This document shows, in pieces, positions 5,641 to 8,249 of a stretch of 8,249 bases of DNA (positions are counted from its first letter, which is position 1; every line of letters starts with the position of its first letter). Origin of the DNA: an uncultured Acetatifactor sp. (GTDB lineage Bacteria; Bacillota; Clostridia; Lachnospirales; Lachnospiraceae); contig CAJGCP010000053.1 of assembly GCA_904501885.1 (NCBI GenBank), positions 1 through 8,249 of the forward strand. Reading direction: 5' to 3'. A program made the translations under genes and the position numbers. The notes under the pieces are model-generated. The model was not told where the DNA came from and did no database searches. It was given only the letters and a program-made list of their open reading frames with translations.

Positions 5641-6810
5641 TTATTTTGATACAAACTTTCGTACACTGCTTTCAAACCGTTCCAGGCCTTCGATAAGAAG
5701 GCTCCTGGGACAGGCGGTATTCCATCTGATGAAACTCTTTCCACAGGCTCCATACTCCTCACCTTCTGTGAGATATAAGCCGCTGTCCTCTCGGATAAAA
5801 TCTACCAACTCCGTAGCATCCCCAGTAATCGCACTCACATCCAGCCATAACAGATAAGTTGCATTTGAAGGAACCACTTCTATCTGTTGCAGCTTTTCCT
5901 GCATATAGTTACGCAGAAATGCCTTGTTTTCTGCCAGATATACTCGCAATTCTTCCAACCACTCTTCCCCTTTTTCAAAGGCCGCAATGGCGCCTACAGT
6001 AGCAAATACATTGGGTTCTGCCACCTCGTCCGTGTTCAGTCCACGATTGACTTTATGGCGCAATACCGGATTGGGCACCACCACTGCAGAAGTCTGCAAC
6101 CCTGCAATATTAAATGCCTTGGTGGGTGCAATACAGGTAACAGAATTTTCTCTACAAACTTCCGAAACAGAAGCAAAAGGAATGTATTCTGCCCCCGGAT
6201 CAGTCAAATCACAATGAATCTCGTCCGAAACAACCACAACATGATGTTTCGCACACAACTCTCCCACACGGGCCAGCGTCTCCTTGTCCCAAATCTTGCC
6301 CACCGGATTCTGGGGATTACACAGAATCATCAAGGTGGTCTGGGGATGGCTTAATTTGCGCTCCAAATCCTCATAATCCATGCTGTACTCTCTGCCGTCA
6401 TATTTGAGCGGGCTTTCCAACACATTGCGTCCGTTGTTGCGAATGGAATTGAAGAAAATATTGTACACCGGCGTCTGAATCAGTACATTCTCGCCTACAG
6501 TGGTAAGTTTTCTCACCACACTGGAAAGGGTGGGCACCACACCGGTGCTGAAAATCAACCAGTCCTTTTCTATCTTCCAATGATGCTTTCTGCTCCACCA
6601 GGACTGATAAGCATCGTACCAGGCATCCGGCAAAATGGAATATCCGAATATGCCATGTTCTACACGTTTGTTCAGTGCTTCCCTAATCTCCGGTGCCACC
6701 TGAAAATCCATATCGGCAACCCACATGGGAAGTTCTCTCTCCGGCACATCCCATTTCAGAGAGCCGGTTCCTCTTCTGTTTACCACTTGATCAAAATCAT
6801 ATTTCATCAT
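5641..6810 (-). CDS. MalY/PatB-family PLP-dependent C-S beta-lyase (class I/II aminotransferase fold)
   Basis: The 389-residue length and motifs are typical of the MalY/PatB cystathionine beta-lyase group of fold-type I PLP enzymes. The N-terminus has the family hallmark WDVPERELPMWVADMDF (within 20-36). Asn168 in CNPQNPVGKIW (164-174), Asp196 in VSDEIHCDL (194-202), the Schiff-base Lys231 in APTKAFNIAGLQ (228-239) and Arg362 in FIRWNTACP (360-368, carboxylate binding) are all present. Such enzymes cleave cystathionine, cysteine or related thioethers to a thiol or sulfide, pyruvate and ammonia in the cytoplasm; the substrate cannot be read from sequence. The ribosome site is weak (GGGAT before an ATG-ATG pair), so the start may be 6810 or 6807. 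It lies 65 bp downstream of the DUF3737 gene on the same strand with no terminator between, so it is probably in that operon. It converges on the suf-like operon. Confidence 0.9.
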   Translation of the reverse strand: MMKYDFDQVVNRRGTGSLKWDVPERELPMWVADMDFQVAPEIREALNKRVEHGIFGYSILPDAWYDAYQSWWSRKHHWKIEKDWLIFSTGVVPTLSSVVRKLTTVGENVLIQTPVYNIFFNSIRNNGRNVLESPLKYDGREYSMDYEDLERKLSHPQTTLMILCNPQNPVGKIWDKETLARVGELCAKHHVVVVSDEIHCDLTDPGAEYIPFASVSEVCRENSVTCIAPTKAFNIAGLQTSAVVVPNPVLRHKVNRGLNTDEVAEPNVFATVGAIAAFEKGEEWLEELRVYLAENKAFLRNYMQEKLQQIEVVPSNATYLLWLDVSAITGDATELVDFIREDSGLYLTEGEEYGACGKSFIRWNTACPRSLLIEGLERFESSVRKFVSK

Positions 6811-6875
6811 CTATCCCATTCCATTCTGTTTTCTATGCCCCAATGCCACCCATAGCGCATTTCCACATCTTCTTT

Positions 6876-7751
6876 TTACCGTTCCCACTCAGCCCTGTCG
6901 GCGGTCTTCAAAATCTCTCCCGCCTCAATCTTGGTCTGGTCAATAGTAATCTTTCTGCCGTCCATAATCAGTTCCCCGATTCTGTCCGCGCGGATGATAC
7001 CCTTTTCAGGGTTCAACACGCTTTCCACTTCTCCTACAATCTTCACATCCACATTAGAATATTCAAAAGCAAGATTCGTATTTAGCAGGCGGCAATTCTT
7101 CATCACCAGATTGTCGATGTAACACATCCCCTGCAAGCTTTCGATGGTGCAGTTGATGAGGGTAATGTTCTTAGAATTCCAGCCTAAATATTCACCGGAA
7201 ATAAAGGAATCATAGATGGTGATATTCTCTGCATTCCAGAAAGCATCCTTGGTCAACATGGTGGCATTATGAACCTCCACATTTTTACAACCGTCAAATC
7301 CGTAATTACCCACCAGTTTAAAATCTCTTGCCACAATATTTTCACTGTTCATGGCGAAATAATCGCCCTTGGCGGTGACTTTATCCATCTCAATATCCTG
7401 ACAGTTCCACAAAGTTTCCGCCGCATTGGGCAAATCCACATTGCGTAACTTAATATTCTTCGCCCGACGAAAATTCTTGGGTGCTTCAATGATAGTATCC
7501 TCCACACTGATACCATCCACATACCAGATACCAGCTCTGGCCATTTCGTATAGCGTACAGTGTTTCAAGGACACATTGCTGGTGTACCACAAGGGATACT
7601 TCCAACGGAACAGGGTGTGCTCTATCTCCAAATTTCTGCTCTCCTTCAAGGGGGACTCGCCGTCCGCAAAAGTACAATAATCAAAAAGTGCACCGTCCGT
7701 GCCAAACATTGCTCTCTCCCCCGTAAAGGTCTTTTGAATGTATTCTTTCAT
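6876..7751 (-). CDS. DUF3737-family right-handed beta-helix protein
   Basis: This 291-residue protein is built of successive coils of about 20 residues with alternating N-I/V-x-I/V and L-x-N-C/A-x-I/M patterns, for example KNVEVHNATM, ENITIYDSFI and KNITLINCTI (156-203). That is the signature of a right-handed beta-helix. It matches what I know of DUF3737, a family sometimes mislabelled 'hydrogenase' with no proven function. There is no signal peptide or membrane segment, so it is probably cytoplasmic. The ATG at 7751 is preceded by TTGGAGG 5 nt upstream; an upstream in-frame ATG at 7817 would start before the promoter's own -10 box, so it is rejected. It is the first gene of a likely operon with the C-S lyase and has its own promoter with a palindromic site. 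Biochemical role unknown. Confidence 0.8.
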   Translation of the reverse strand: MKEYIQKTFTGERAMFGTDGALFDYCTFADGESPLKESRNLEIEHTLFRWKYPLWYTSNVSLKHCTLYEMARAGIWYVDGISVEDTIIEAPKNFRRAKNIKLRNVDLPNAAETLWNCQDIEMDKVTAKGDYFAMNSENIVARDFKLVGNYGFDGCKNVEVHNATMLTKDAFWNAENITIYDSFISGEYLGWNSKNITLINCTIESLQGMCYIDNLVMKNCRLLNTNLAFEYSNVDVKIVGEVESVLNPEKGIIRADRIGELIMDGRKITIDQTKIEAGEILKTADRAEWER

Positions 7752-7770
7752 ATTGCCTCCAATATTCATA

Positions 7771-7796
7771 CGCTTTGTGCCGGTTGGCACAAAGCG
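7771..7796. promoter_or_regulatory. Perfect 11-bp inverted repeat at the DUF3737 transcription start (candidate operator)
   Basis: CGCTTTGTGCC (7771-7781) and GGCACAAAGCG (7786-7796) are perfect inverted copies around a 4-bp centre (GGTT). The palindrome directly abuts the -10 box at 7797-7802, so it would cover about -6 to +20 of the promoter, a position where a bound dimeric repressor blocks RNA polymerase. It lacks a T tract on either strand, so it is not a standard terminator. I cannot name the regulator; none is encoded nearby. Confidence 0.6.
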
Positions 7797-7805
7797 AGTA
7801 TACCA
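7797..7805 (-). promoter_or_regulatory. Extended -10 promoter of the DUF3737-lyase operon
   Basis: On the minus strand TATACT (7797-7802) is preceded by TGG, giving an extended -10 element. No good -35 hexamer lies 17 bp upstream (TTTTAA). The element shares the 11-mer TGTGGTATACT with the suf promoter. Transcription would start near 7790. Confidence 0.55.
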
Positions 7806-7830
7806 CAACCAGCGCAAAATTAAAATTATA

Positions 7831-8249
7831 TTAAAATTTTTTACCCTCTTTTATAAACTCTAAAACATTGATATGATTTATTCCATTTCTCTTCTGGAGT
7901 AGGTAGTCTGTTGTCACAACATACTTCGCAAAATTATCTCTAATCATTTCTAGCGGTCTATATTCTCTATCCTCCGTCTGTTTACTCTCATTTATTGTAT
8001 ACGCAACTTGTATATAAGAATAATTCTGCTGTGTATCTCTAAGAATAAAATCACACTCCAGTTTACCAATTCTTCCAACACTTACAGAATAATTCATTCC
8101 TCGGGAATATAAATAAACCAAGTTCTCTAATGCCGGTCCGTAATTGATACGATTATCCGTATTAAAAGCAAAATAGAAAGACGTGTCTGCCAGATAGTAT
8201 TTTTTTTCGCCACTCAGAGCTCTTTTAGATTTCATATCGAATCTGTCAC
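7831..8249 (-). CDS. DUF4143-type ATP-binding protein, C-terminal part (5' end outside window)
   Basis: The reading frame is open through the right edge; an internal ATG at 8235 is not the start, because the codons before it (reading DRFD) continue a typical DUF4143 segment. The visible 139 residues contain KKYYLADTSFY, ALENLVYLYSRG, VGRIGKLECDFIL, YIQVAYTI, REYRPLEMIRDNFAKYVVTTDYL and GINHINVLEFI, the usual order in the DUF4143 domain. In complete proteins (about 400 residues) an AAA ATPase domain precedes it; that part lies beyond the window. The E-x-D-F and I-Q-V pattern fits the nuclease-like fold of this domain. The function of these ATPases is not established. The stop is 80 bp before the DUF3737 start on the same strand, but the promoter between them suggests separate expression. 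Confidence 0.8.
   Translation of the reverse strand, partial: DRFDMKSKRALSGEKKYYLADTSFYFAFNTDNRINYGPALENLVYLYSRGMNYSVSVGRIGKLECDFILRDTQQNYSYIQVAYTINESKQTEDREYRPLEMIRDNFAKYVVTTDYLLQKRNGINHINVLEFIKEGKKF

Noticed and set aside
7771..7796. The inverted repeat read as a terminator of the DUF4143 gene
   Set aside because: It lacks a T tract on both strands and sits at the start site of the DUF3737 gene, so an operator explains it better.

Overview
The window looks like a chromosomal stretch from an anaerobic, low-to-moderate-GC Firmicute, most likely a Clostridia/Lachnospiraceae-type gut bacterium. This is inferred from gene content: a glycyl radical enzyme, a two-gene SufC/SufB-like Fe-S assembly unit without the rest of suf, an Rpn/PD-(D/E)XK transposase-like protein of the kind abundant in Lachnospiraceae, strong GGAGG ribosome sites, and a tRNA without an encoded CCA. 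No sequence search was possible, so the species is not assigned.

Layout from left to right. (1) Positions 1-1398 on the minus strand hold the N-terminal 466 codons of a glycyl radical enzyme (pyruvate formate-lyase/dehydratase superfamily). It runs off the left edge, so it has no stop codon in the window. (2) A divergent AraC-family regulator (1660-2484, plus) shares a 261-bp intergenic region with it. That region holds a recognisable promoter for each gene and two 11-bp direct repeats just upstream of the enzyme's -35 box, which suggests a local inducer-responsive activator circuit. (3) A tRNA-Arg(ACG) on the minus strand has a near-ideal promoter and an intrinsic terminator. (4) An Rpn-family nuclease/transposase-like gene (2780-3646, minus) sits in a segment bracketed by two identical 28-bp direct repeats. 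This looks like a cassette inserted between the tRNA promoter and the suf promoter. (5) sufC-sufB-like genes (3961-5616, plus) form a compact two-gene operon resembling the minimal SMS (SmsCB) Fe-S machinery. (6) Converging on it from the right (minus strand) is a probable operon of a DUF3737 beta-helix protein followed by a MalY/PatB-type PLP C-S lyase. Its promoter carries a perfect 11-bp inverted repeat immediately after the -10 box. (7) The right edge holds the C-terminal part of a DUF4143-type ATPase (minus), cut by the window end.

Possible cooperation: the SufC/SufB-like scaffold could build the [4Fe-4S] clusters needed by the radical-SAM activase that any glycyl radical enzyme requires, and the convergent C-S lyase could release reduced sulfur. 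Both links are inferences from proximity and family knowledge. The best leads are the unassigned glycyl radical enzyme with its regulator and operator repeats, the 28-bp repeats around the Rpn gene, and the palindromic operator of the DUF3737-C-S lyase unit.
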